From Balneolaceae bacterium UBA3186 (GTDB taxonomy: Bacteria; Bacteroidota; Rhodothermia; Balneolales; Balneolaceae): DNA of 64,000 bases. The notes beneath the pieces are model-generated. The model saw nothing but the letters and a program-made list of their open reading frames with translations, was not told the origin of the DNA and made no database searches. The stretch covers positions 1 to 64,000 of the forward strand of contig DEXK01000015.1 in assembly GCA_002364085.1 (NCBI GenBank), read 5' to 3'. The number at the start of each line of letters is the position of its first letter. Position 1 is the stretch's first letter. This document shows, in pieces, positions 56,764 through 64,000 of the stretch. Position numbers and translations under genes: made by a program.

Positions 56764-57462
56764 CTACAAAATAGCTTTTAACAGCGAATCAAAATCGTCA
56801 AAAACTAAATCAGCTAATTCAATACCCTCTTTATTTGGATTTGAAGTATACCAAGCTACTTTCCATCCGGCCTCTTTTCCACCTTTCACATCAGAAGTTA
56901 GTGAGTCTCCTACATATAAGATGTCTGATCTGTCTAATCCGATAAGTTCTGTACTGTAATCAAATATCTTTGGGTGTGGTTTCATAACTCCGACTTCTTC
57001 GGAAATTACTATCTGAGAAACCATTTCTTCAAACCCAAACTGTCTGATCTTCATCCACTGTGTTTCCGCGAAACCGTTTGTGATAATACCAACATCATAT
57101 TTTGATCTGATTTTATCGAATGCTTCTTTTGCACCTTCGATCCACTCCCAGTGATTTCTATAATAATTCATATACACTTTCCCGGCTTCTTCATACAATG
57201 AAGAATTAATACCAAGCTCGATGAAGGTTTCTTCAAATCTTCTGCGGTGGAGAATATGTCTGTCAATCTCTCCTCTCCCATATTCTTCCCAAAGTCCTTT
57301 ATTAATTTTATGGTAGGCTGATAAAAGAATGTCTAGCGAAATGTCATTAAACTCATCAAAATGAGTATGAATGTCTTTAAGTCCGTTTTGTTCTGCCTTT
57401 TTGTGGTCTAATAGAGTGTCATCTAGGTCGAAGTAAATAAATTTTGGATTAAATTCTGACAA
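56764..57462 (-). CDS. YjjG-family HAD phosphatase (noncanonical pyrimidine nucleotidase)
   Basis: 232 residues. HAD motif I FDLDDTLLDHKKAE at residue 11 (nucleophile Asp), motif II GIITNGFAETQ, motif III Lys near EEVGVMKPHPKIF, motif IV GDSLTSDVKGG. The cap region (about 20-100) is of the YjjG type. It probably dephosphorylates pyrimidine nucleotides or other small phosphates. Convergent with the TonB-receptor gene, 11 nt apart. Confidence 0.93.
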   Translation of the reverse strand: MSEFNPKFIYFDLDDTLLDHKKAEQNGLKDIHTHFDEFNDISLDILLSAYHKINKGLWEEYGRGEIDRHILHRRRFEETFIELGINSSLYEEAGKVYMNYYRNHWEWIEGAKEAFDKIRSKYDVGIITNGFAETQWMKIRQFGFEEMVSQIVISEEVGVMKPHPKIFDYSTELIGLDRSDILYVGDSLTSDVKGGKEAGWKVAWYTSNPNKEGIELADLVFDDFDSLLKAIL

Positions 57463-57553
57463 TGGAATGATTTTTGATTAATGTGAAATTGAATGAACCA
57501 AAATAAACTCAGGCTCGTAAGCGGGCTTAAGTTAAACAACTAAATACAAAATC

Positions 57554-58144
57554 ATGAAAGGTAAATTAATTATAGGGCTCGTTGTTGTAGGCTTACTCGT
57601 CTTTTTTGGAATAAGCATCAACAACGGATTGGTTGAAAAAGAAGAAGCAGTTGAGGGAGCCTGGGCACAGGTAGAAAATCAATATCAACGTAGAGCTGAT
57701 CTGATACCTAATCTGGTAAATACAGTAAAAGGTGCAGCTAATTTTGAGCAAGAAACCTTGACTTCAGTAATTGAGGCAAGAAGTAAAGCAACTTCCGTAA
57801 ACATAAATGCAAGTGATCTTAGTGATCCGGCTAAATTTCAGCAGTTCCAGCAAGCTCAAGGTGAGTTGAGCGGTGCTTTATCCAGACTGTTGGTTTCTGT
57901 TGAGCGCTATCCGGAATTGAAGGCAAATTCGAATTTCAGAGATCTTCAATCTCAATTGGAAGGCACCGAGAACCGAATTGCCACTGAAAGAAAAAGATTT
58001 AATGATACTGCACAGAGCTACAACAGCTCAATCAGAAAATTTCCTACAAGTATCTTTGCTTCTATTGGTGGTTTTGAAAGAAAAGCTTACTTCGAGGCAG
58101 ATCAAGGAGCAGAAAATGCTCCAACAGTAGATTTTGGTAATTGA
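57554..58144 (+). CDS. lemA: LemA family protein
   Basis: 196 residues. One N-terminal membrane helix (about 5-20) then a helical bundle; motifs VEGAWAQVENQYQRRADLIPNLV, the second copy region FQQFQQAQGELSGALSRLLV, and NSNFRDLQSQLEGTENRIA are the family signature. Function unknown; in many genomes it is followed by TPM-domain genes, as here. A 15-bp perfect hairpin lies between it and the next gene. Confidence 0.96.
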   Translation: MKGKLIIGLVVVGLLVFFGISINNGLVEKEEAVEGAWAQVENQYQRRADLIPNLVNTVKGAANFEQETLTSVIEARSKATSVNINASDLSDPAKFQQFQQAQGELSGALSRLLVSVERYPELKANSNFRDLQSQLEGTENRIATERKRFNDTAQSYNSSIRKFPTSIFASIGGFERKAYFEADQGAENAPTVDFGN

Positions 58145-58162
58145 AAAGACACAAGAACTAAA

Positions 58163-58203
58163 ACATAAGATGTAAGACATCAGGACACTCTTACATCTTA
58201 TGT
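58163..58203 (+). repeat. Perfect 15-bp inverted repeat between lemA and TPM gene
   Basis: ACATAAGATGTAAGA (58163-58177) pairs with TCTTACATCTTATGT (58189-58203), with an 11-nt loop. The hairpin is not followed by a T run, so it is not a classical terminator. It sits in the only sizeable gap of the lemA operon, 22 nt before the next ATG. Confidence 0.85.
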
Positions 58204-58225
58204 CTAATATCTCATTACTATTCAC

Positions 58226-58666
58226 ATGAAAGAATTCCTTAACGAAGATCAAGAGAAAGCAGTAATTCGAGCAATACGCGAAGCAGAGACTTCTTCTTCC
58301 GGTGAAATCCGTGTACACTTAGAAGCTAAATGTGATAAAGAAGATCCTATCGATAGAGCCAAGGAAGTTTTTGCAGAACTTAATATGCATGAAACAGAAC
58401 TCCGCAACGGAACTATTATCTATGTAGCATCTGACGATCATAAAATTGCAATCTGGGGAGATGAAGGAATTCACTCGAAAGTTGGTCAGGATTTCTGGGA
58501 TGACGAACTTGAGCTCCTGACCAAATATTTTATGGCTGATGATTATGAAACAGGGTTAAGAGAAGCAGTATTAAAAATTGGTGAGAAACTCAGAGAACAT
58601 TTTCCATATCAAGGTGAGGATGATATCAATGAACTACCTGATGACATTAGTTATGGAGATAATTAA
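58226..58666 (+). CDS. TPM-domain protein (soluble)
   Basis: 146 residues, no signal peptide or membrane helix. It shows the TPM fold motifs: EFLNEDQEKAVIRAIREAETSSSGEIRVHLE at the start, NGTIIYVASDDHKIAIWGDEGI and LREAVLKIGEKLREHFPY. It is acidic at the end. It stands between lemA and a membrane-anchored TPM protein, the standard arrangement. Next gene starts 1 nt after its stop. Confidence 0.93.
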   Translation: MKEFLNEDQEKAVIRAIREAETSSSGEIRVHLEAKCDKEDPIDRAKEVFAELNMHETELRNGTIIYVASDDHKIAIWGDEGIHSKVGQDFWDDELELLTKYFMADDYETGLREAVLKIGEKLREHFPYQGEDDINELPDDISYGDN

Positions 58667-58667
58667 G

Positions 58668-59456
58668 ATGCGAACATCAATTTTATTAGTTATATCATTT
58701 CTTTTCTCGATAAATATTTTTGCTCAGGACATTCTTCCGGATCGGCCTAGAGGCATGGTAAATGATTATGCTAACATGTTATCTACTACCGAAGTAAACA
58801 GACTTGAGCAAAAGCTCAGGAATTATAGGGATACAACCACTAATGTCATCGCTATTGCAACTATTGAATCCTTAGAGGGTAACTCTATCGAAGAAGTAGC
58901 TACAACTACATTTTCTAAATGGAAGATGTGGGAAGGTGATAGATATAACGGAGTTTTATTACTGATTTCTGAAGGAGATCGTAAGTTTAAAATTGAGGTA
59001 GGATACGGCCTTGAAGGAGCAATACCTGACGTAATGGCTAACAGAATACTTAACGATATACTTACTCCAAATTTTCAGCAAGGGAATATTTATGGAGGAA
59101 TCGACAGAGCTACAGATGCAATGATCCAACTGGCTGCAGGAGAATTCGAAGGATTTCCTGAACGTAGGAGTAATTCTGAAGGAGGTTCTTTTCCGTTTGA
59201 AGTAATACTGTTTATAATATTGATCATTTTTGTACTGATCAGAAAAGGACGCGGCGGAAATCACGGTGGAGGTAAAAGAACACTTAGCGCAGGTGAAGTT
59301 CTGTTTTGGGGAAGTTTACTAGGCGGAGGACCACGAAGAGGTGGTGGCTCATCATTTGGAGGAGGCGGAAGCTTCGGTGGCGGAGGTGGATTTGGCGGCT
59401 TTAGCGGAGGCGGCGGATTTGGTTCCGGTGGAGGTGGTGCAAGCGGTGGTTGGTAG
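58668..59456 (+). CDS. Secreted/membrane TPM-domain protein (YgcG-like) with Gly-rich tail
   Basis: 262 residues from ATG 58668, where a signal peptide begins (MRTSILLVISFLFSINIFAQ); a reading 30 codons longer overlaps the preceding gene and is rejected. The TPM domain (about 30-155) has RPRGMVNDYANMLS, W-K-M-W-E-G-D-R-Y-N-G-V-L-L and VGYGLEGAIPD. A transmembrane helix (about 185-200) and a C-terminal tail of Gly/Ser/Phe repeats (GGGGSFGGGGG-like) follow. Commonly found with LemA; role not established. Confidence 0.93.
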   Translation: MRTSILLVISFLFSINIFAQDILPDRPRGMVNDYANMLSTTEVNRLEQKLRNYRDTTTNVIAIATIESLEGNSIEEVATTTFSKWKMWEGDRYNGVLLLISEGDRKFKIEVGYGLEGAIPDVMANRILNDILTPNFQQGNIYGGIDRATDAMIQLAAGEFEGFPERRSNSEGGSFPFEVILFIILIIFVLIRKGRGGNHGGGKRTLSAGEVLFWGSLLGGGPRRGGGSSFGGGGSFGGGGGFGGFSGGGGFGSGGGGASGGW

Positions 59457-59458
59457 CG

Positions 59459-59475
59459 CCAAGCCTTCGGCTTGG
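59459..59475 (+). repeat. UUCG-type hairpin after the TPM gene
   Basis: CCAAGCC TTC GGCTTGG directly follows the TAG at 59454-59456. The stem is compact and stable, but there is no T tract, so termination is uncertain. Confidence 0.6.
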
Positions 59476-59562
59476 AATTAGGAATGTAAAATTAAGAATT
59501 CTTTGTGATTTCGAATTAATACAGAGCCTGTAGAATATTAAAGGTCTCTCTCAGCAATGTTT

Positions 59563-59589
59563 AGATTTCTCCCATCGGTCGAAATGACA
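59563..59589. repeat. REP-like dispersed-repeat fragment
   Basis: The text AGATTTCTCCC ATCGGTCGAAATGACA resembles the interspersed repeat GTCATTTCGAC / GGGAGAAATCT seen repeatedly between genes of many Bacteroidota. It lies in an AT-rich spacer whose ends carry an inverted pair (TAAAATTAAGAATT near 59486 and AATTCTTAATTTT near 59595). It occurs once in this window, so the assignment is from memory of the sequence type. Confidence 0.45.
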
Positions 59590-59626
59590 AATCTAATTCT
59601 TAATTTTCCATTTTGAATTTTAATTT

Positions 59627-60853
59627 TTAATTCAAAAGCGCTTGCTCCAGATCAGCAATTATATCATCAGCACTTTCAATTCCCACTGACAATCTCACTA
59701 AACCATCTGAAATACCTGCATCACTACGTAATTGCTCATCAACAACAGAATGTGTCATTGAAGCCGGATGCTGTATTAAAGTGTCTACAGTTCCTAAGCT
59801 TACAGCCAGCGTACAAAGCTTAACATTATTCATCAGAGATTTTCCCGCTTCTAAACCATCTTTCAATTCAAAAGAAATCACTCCACCGAAACCTTTTGTC
59901 ATAATTGAACTGGCAAGAGAATGTTGGGCATGAGATTCCAAACCGGGATACCAAACCGTTTTCACATTAGGGTGTGACTCTAGAAATTCAGCAACTTTCA
60001 TCGCATTTGAAGAGTGCTTTTCCATTCGTAAAGCAAGCGTTTTAACTCCATTCAATGTTATCCAGGCATCCATAGGGCCAGAGATCCCACCTAGATTTTT
60101 TCTGAACAGATAAACACCGGTTTCATCCAATAATTCCTTTTTTGCAACCAATGCTCCGCCAATAATTGTCCCATGTCCACCCATGTATTTTGTAGTGGAG
60201 TGAACAACGACATCCGCACCGAATTTAAGCGGCTGCAAATGATAAGGAGTAGCAAAAGTGTTATCTACCATAACCAAAGCGCCATGTTCTTTAGCCATTT
60301 TTGAAATTGCTTCAATATCGCTCACTTTCATTGTTGGATTAGTGATACTTTCTAAATAGATAAGTGCGGTATCAGGATTTTTCTTCAATTCCATTTCCAA
60401 CAGAAACAGGTCTGTCATATCAATAAAAGAAGTGCTCATTCCAAGCATTTCTGTTTCTTCTTTTAAAAATTGACTCGTACAACCATATAAAGCATCCTGT
60501 GCAATAATGTGCTTTCCTTTTGCAATGCTGATTATACCTGTGGTTATAGCAGCCATACCACTTCCGAAAGCAACTCCGGAATAAGTTTCCGAATTATCCA
60601 TCCCATACGTTTCAAGTTCGCAAATAGCTCGTTCTAAATGCTCAACCGTTGGATTTCCCAATCTTGAATAAATATGAGAAGCTCCTCCCTCTTCATGAGC
60701 AAACGCTTTTGATCCTTCATCAACATTCTTAAATACAAAAGTTGAGGTCTGATAAATTGGTGTGGCATGAGATCCATACTGATCTTTTTTTCCTGACCCC
60801 GCATGTACAGTGCTTGTCTCAAATGAAAATGGTTTAGCTTTTGTTTCTATCAT
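59627..60853 (-). CDS. PLP-dependent trans-sulfuration enzyme (methionine gamma-lyase / cystathionine gamma-synthase family)
   Basis: 408 residues. Substrate-side motifs TSTVHAGSG and YGSHATPIYQTSTFVF; PLP-binding Lys in VVHSTTKYMGGHG; GFGGVISFELK near the end. These are family hallmarks; whether it is a gamma-lyase or a gamma-synthase cannot be settled by eye. It overlaps by 4 nt with the upstream AsnC-type regulator, a layout typical of a locally regulated amino-acid lyase. Confidence 0.94.
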   Translation of the reverse strand: MIETKAKPFSFETSTVHAGSGKKDQYGSHATPIYQTSTFVFKNVDEGSKAFAHEEGGASHIYSRLGNPTVEHLERAICELETYGMDNSETYSGVAFGSGMAAITTGIISIAKGKHIIAQDALYGCTSQFLKEETEMLGMSTSFIDMTDLFLLEMELKKNPDTALIYLESITNPTMKVSDIEAISKMAKEHGALVMVDNTFATPYHLQPLKFGADVVVHSTTKYMGGHGTIIGGALVAKKELLDETGVYLFRKNLGGISGPMDAWITLNGVKTLALRMEKHSSNAMKVAEFLESHPNVKTVWYPGLESHAQHSLASSIMTKGFGGVISFELKDGLEAGKSLMNNVKLCTLAVSLGTVDTLIQHPASMTHSVVDEQLRSDAGISDGLVRLSVGIESADDIIADLEQALLN

Positions 60854-61311
60854 AGCACAGGTATTACTTGTTCATCTTTTATTGTATTAAGTACAATGCT
60901 TGTATGAAGTCTTTGTACATCTGGTAAAGTTGTTAATTTTGTACGCATCAACTTCTCATAATCTTTAGTGTCTTTTGCAACAACATGGAGTAAAAAATCA
61001 CCTTCACCTGTAGTATTGTAGCAAGCAAGGATCTCAGGTATAGCTTTTACTGCTGAAGTAAATTCTTTCATACTATTTAACTGATGAGCACTTAACGTAA
61101 CTGTAACAAATACGGTAAGTCCTTTCTCCACAGCCTCCCGATTTATTCTAGCTGTATAACCCTCAATAATTCCGTCTCTTTCTAATCGCTTTACTCGTTC
61201 CAAAGTTGGAGTTGTAGTCAAACCTATTCTTGAAGCAAGTTCATTGTTAGCTATCCTCCCTTCTTTTTGAAGGATGTCAACGATTTTGAGATCTGTTGAA
61301 TCTAATTTCAT
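60850..61311 (-). CDS. Lrp/AsnC-family transcriptional regulator
   Basis: 153 residues. An N-terminal AsnC HTH (residues 5-60: LDSTDLKIVDILQKEGRIANNELASRIGL, TTPTLERVKRLERDGII) precedes a RAM ligand-binding domain with TVFVTVTLSAH and GEGDFLLHVVAKD. It probably senses an amino acid, most simply methionine or a sulfur amino acid, and controls the coupled PLP enzyme gene. Confidence 0.95.
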   Translation of the reverse strand: MKLDSTDLKIVDILQKEGRIANNELASRIGLTTTPTLERVKRLERDGIIEGYTARINREAVEKGLTVFVTVTLSAHQLNSMKEFTSAVKAIPEILACYNTTGEGDFLLHVVAKDTKDYEKLMRTKLTTLPDVQRLHTSIVLNTIKDEQVIPVL

Positions 61312-61425
61312 TACGCATTAGTAGATTAAACTTTACTTGATTTACTATAGTTAAATATAATGCTATTATATACCAAATACGAAGAATTATAAACTATAAT
61401 ATTTATTATTTTAGAATATAAATCT

Positions 61426-61460
61426 AAAAAAAGCCCCTCAAGAGTTATCCTGAAGGGCTT
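61426..61460 (-). terminator. Rho-independent terminator of the acyl-CoA dehydrogenase gene
   Basis: On the minus strand AAGCCCTTCA pairs with TGAGGGGCTT, followed by TTTTTTTAGATT. It lies 25 nt after the stop at 61485. Confidence 0.85.
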
Positions 61461-61484
61461 AGATGTAGAGTCTATTTAGGAACT

Positions 61485-63977
61485 TTAAACCAACTCGTCA
61501 ACCTCTTTGGTTTGTAAGCCTTTTCCTTTTGGAGATGTAGGTGTTGCATCCATGTATTCATCTACTGAGAAATCATCAACTTGAATTGCATCTGTTCTTG
61601 CTTCCTCAGCTTTTCTTACCATTTCTGCTTCTTCTTTTGTGATGATGTTCTTATCCAAAGCCGGTTTAAGTAAATTGAGAAACGAATCTTTAGGAAGTTC
61701 TCTTTTCTTTATAGCTATATACAGTTTTTTGTAAGCCGGATTAGCTTCAGTAATCAGTAACAATGCATTCTCGTACCGCCCAACAGCTTCTGTTGGATCA
61801 GATGGAATGTAGATTCCATCTGTCATACGATCTCTGGTCTCACCCGGCTCTTGCATTGCTTGAGCTACTTTATGCCCCAGATCATCAGATGGGTAAGTCC
61901 CAATTGGATTTAATCTTGACCAAACACCTACTAACCTAAATCCCCAACTAAGACCTGGAACTTTGATCTCACTTAAAATACCATCAAAGGCGACCTGAAT
62001 TCTATAGAATATGTAATCCATCGACCATTTAAAGAAAGCCAGATCTTCTTTTCGTCGCCCCTCTGCTTCAAATCTTTTAAGTGTAGCAGTACCTAAATAC
62101 ATAAAACTTAATATATCAGCGTACCGTCCTGCGATTTTTTCTTTCATTTTTAAACCGCCTCCATATGAACCTAAAGCGATATCAGCTAAAAACGCAAACG
62201 AAGCTGAAGCCCAAGCCATTTTTCTGTAATATTTTGCGGCTGGTCCGCTTACCGGTGAACTTGCTAAACGGCCTCTAGTTAAACTTAACATAAAAGCACG
62301 TGCTTTGTTTCTTCCAACATGACCGATATGGGCCCAAAAATTATCATCAAATCCTTTAATGTCTTTGTTCATCAAGGCATTGATCTCGTTCAGCGCATAT
62401 GGATGACAGCGTATTGCACCCTGACCGAATATCATCAAAGTCCTTGTTAATATATTAGCTCCCTCAACAGTAATAGCAATCGGAAGTGATATATATCCAT
62501 GAGCAAAAACGTTTCTTGGGCCTCTTGAAATACCGGCTCCTCCAACAACATCCATTGCATCATTTATGATCTCTCGTGTATGCTCTGTAAAATTATACTT
62601 AGCTATCGCAGTTACAACTGCCGGCTTCTCTCCGTTATCCAAACCTCCGGTCGTATATTTTCTGGCAGCTTCCATAAAATAAGTGTACCCACCAATTCGA
62701 GCCATCGGTTCTTCTATACCTTCAAACTTTCCAATGTTTAAACCAAACTGTTTACGGATAGCAGCGTAGGCTCCAACAACTCTTGTTGATAACTTAGCTC
62801 CGGCTAAACTGGAAGCCGGCAAAGAAATTCCTCGTCCAACTGCCAACGATTCCATTAACATTCTCCATCCATTTCCTGCACCTTCTTTACCGCCTATGAT
62901 AGCATCAATAGGTACAATAACATCTTTACCTTTTGTTGGACAGTTATAAAACGGAACTCCTAATGGATCATGTCGCTTGCCTAATTCCACCCCTTCAGTT
63001 TCAGAGGGTACTAAAGCACAAGTAATTCCAAGATCTTCTCCTTTACCAAGTAAATTCTCTGGATCACGAAGTTTGAATGCCAAACCTAAAACGGTAGATA
63101 TTGCAGCTAGGGTAATATACCTTTTATTCCAATTCAGTCTTAGATATAACTCTCCATCATCACCTTTAAAAACTTCTCCATCTGATGTCATCCCACCTGC
63201 ATCTGACCCCGCTTTAGGCTCTGTTAAAGCAAAACATGGCATTTCAACACCTGCTGCAAGTCGTGGCAAGTAATAGTCTTTCTGTTTTTGGGTTCCGTAA
63301 TGATTCAATAACTCGGCAGGACCCAAAGAGTTAGGAACCATCACAGTAGTACCTAAAGGACCACATCTGGAGGATAATTTTGCTACTATTGCAGAATGCG
63401 CCGTAGCAGAAAATTCTAGACCACCATACTTTTTTGGAATGATCAATCCAAAGAATCCTTCTTTTCTTAGAAAATCCCAAGTCTCTTCTGTAAAATCCTT
63501 TCTTACAAAAACATCCCAATCATTAACCATCTCACAAACTTTTTCAACCGGTCCATCTAAGAACTCTTGCTCTTCCTTTGTTAGCTCAGGATAAGCTTGC
63601 TCAAGAGTCCTTTTAAAATCAGGTTTTCCTGAAAACAACTCTCCTTCCACCCATACATTTCCTGCTTCTATAGCAGTTTGTTCTGTTTCCGAGATCGTAG
63701 GCAAGAAATTAAGCGCATCCAATATTTTCATAATAGGACCACTCAATAAAATTCTTCTTATCGGTTTAACATTAAATATTAAAACCAGAACTGTATACGT
63801 AATAAATACCCATTGCGGAGCATCCAATCCTATCAACCCCACATATCCTGCAAGTGCCCACAAGAAAAGAGGGGCTCCCGTATATGCAAGAATTATGGCT
63901 AAAATAACCGCTGTTGAAATTGAAGCCCAAATTGGTACTTCACTAAAAAATCCGAATAAATCTACTAATGCTTCCAT
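61485..63977 (-). CDS. fadE: FadE-like acyl-CoA dehydrogenase
   Basis: 830 residues from ATG 63977. A TTG at 63989 is in frame, but the GGAG of its neighbourhood is the ribosome site (GGAG, 7 nt before ATG), which decides the start. N-terminal two hydrophobic segments (about 15-80) are followed by the acyl-CoA dehydrogenase core: FALTEPKAGSDAGG near 250, GAGNGWRMLMESLAVGRGISLP near 385, VVGGAGISRGPRN near 483, and a DUF1974-like C-terminal part. The length matches FadE (about 814). It catalyses the first step of fatty-acid beta-oxidation. Downstream terminator present; the promoter lies outside or at the edge. Confidence 0.94.
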   Translation of the reverse strand: MEALVDLFGFFSEVPIWASISTAVILAIILAYTGAPLFLWALAGYVGLIGLDAPQWVFITYTVLVLIFNVKPIRRILLSGPIMKILDALNFLPTISETEQTAIEAGNVWVEGELFSGKPDFKRTLEQAYPELTKEEQEFLDGPVEKVCEMVNDWDVFVRKDFTEETWDFLRKEGFFGLIIPKKYGGLEFSATAHSAIVAKLSSRCGPLGTTVMVPNSLGPAELLNHYGTQKQKDYYLPRLAAGVEMPCFALTEPKAGSDAGGMTSDGEVFKGDDGELYLRLNWNKRYITLAAISTVLGLAFKLRDPENLLGKGEDLGITCALVPSETEGVELGKRHDPLGVPFYNCPTKGKDVIVPIDAIIGGKEGAGNGWRMLMESLAVGRGISLPASSLAGAKLSTRVVGAYAAIRKQFGLNIGKFEGIEEPMARIGGYTYFMEAARKYTTGGLDNGEKPAVVTAIAKYNFTEHTREIINDAMDVVGGAGISRGPRNVFAHGYISLPIAITVEGANILTRTLMIFGQGAIRCHPYALNEINALMNKDIKGFDDNFWAHIGHVGRNKARAFMLSLTRGRLASSPVSGPAAKYYRKMAWASASFAFLADIALGSYGGGLKMKEKIAGRYADILSFMYLGTATLKRFEAEGRRKEDLAFFKWSMDYIFYRIQVAFDGILSEIKVPGLSWGFRLVGVWSRLNPIGTYPSDDLGHKVAQAMQEPGETRDRMTDGIYIPSDPTEAVGRYENALLLITEANPAYKKLYIAIKKRELPKDSFLNLLKPALDKNIITKEEAEMVRKAEEARTDAIQVDDFSVDEYMDATPTSPKGKGLQTKEVDELV

Positions 63978-64000
63978 AATATTCTCCAATAATTAAGAAA

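Overview
The window looks like a chromosome segment of a low-to-moderate GC Gram-negative bacterium of the Bacteroidota/Balneolota group (Balneolaceae-like; this is inference). The reasons are: sensor kinases with a Y_Y_Y and two-component-propeller input, a TonB receptor with an N-terminal carboxypeptidase-regulatory domain, LVIVD and DUF285 surface proteins, a YtxJ-type bacilliredoxin, weak Shine-Dalgarno sites and AT-rich spacers. No rRNA, tRNA, CRISPR array, prophage or intact insertion sequence was seen.

Region 1 (1-20822, all minus strand) is the accessory and most interesting part. In transcription order it holds: an orphan Y_Y_Y sensor histidine kinase (20822-17832); an 811-aa PKD-repeat lipoprotein; a second, paralogous Y_Y_Y kinase directly coupled to a LuxR/NarL-type response regulator; three tandem receiver-only (CheY-like) regulators; and a giant modular secreted protein. 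The giant gene overlaps the last receiver gene, covers 9842 to the left edge, and encodes at least 3280 residues without its C-terminus. Four copies of a conserved 40-bp intergenic element sit in front of the lipoprotein gene and each receiver gene. The element contains the dyad TAGGYA N4 TACCYA. I infer one signalling and surface-protein locus whose output units share a common operator or RNA element.

Region 2 (21222-29690) is mostly housekeeping: groES-groEL with a strong terminator, ksgA/rsmA, a PgpH-type 7TM-HD c-di-AMP phosphodiesterase, a XerC/D recombinase, gamma-glutamyltranspeptidase and a YtxJ protein.

Region 3 (29796-43942) is mixed metabolism: an UlaG-like metallo-hydrolase, a retropepsin-like protease with PDZ, a TPR protein, TerC, an M28 peptidase, dienelactone hydrolase, DinB, and a 5-oxoprolinase operon (pxpA-pxpB-pxpC) headed by an unusual NRAMP-like transporter. 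It continues with DUF1801, an alpha/beta hydrolase, an SRPBCC protein, a VF530-family protein and an EEP-family hydrolase.

Region 4 (43939-64000): a tRNA-queuosine mannosyltransferase-like glycosyltransferase, a DUF4143 ATPase with a palindromic upstream region, GNAT, ABM monooxygenase, a COG2509 flavoprotein, LVIVD and DUF305 lipoproteins, an MBL protein whose stop codon lies inside a 30-bp tandem duplication, and an Fe-alcohol dehydrogenase. Then come a TonB receptor, a YjjG-type HAD phosphatase, LemA plus two TPM proteins, a PLP sulfur-amino-acid lyase with its AsnC-type regulator, and a FadE-like acyl-CoA dehydrogenase at the right edge.
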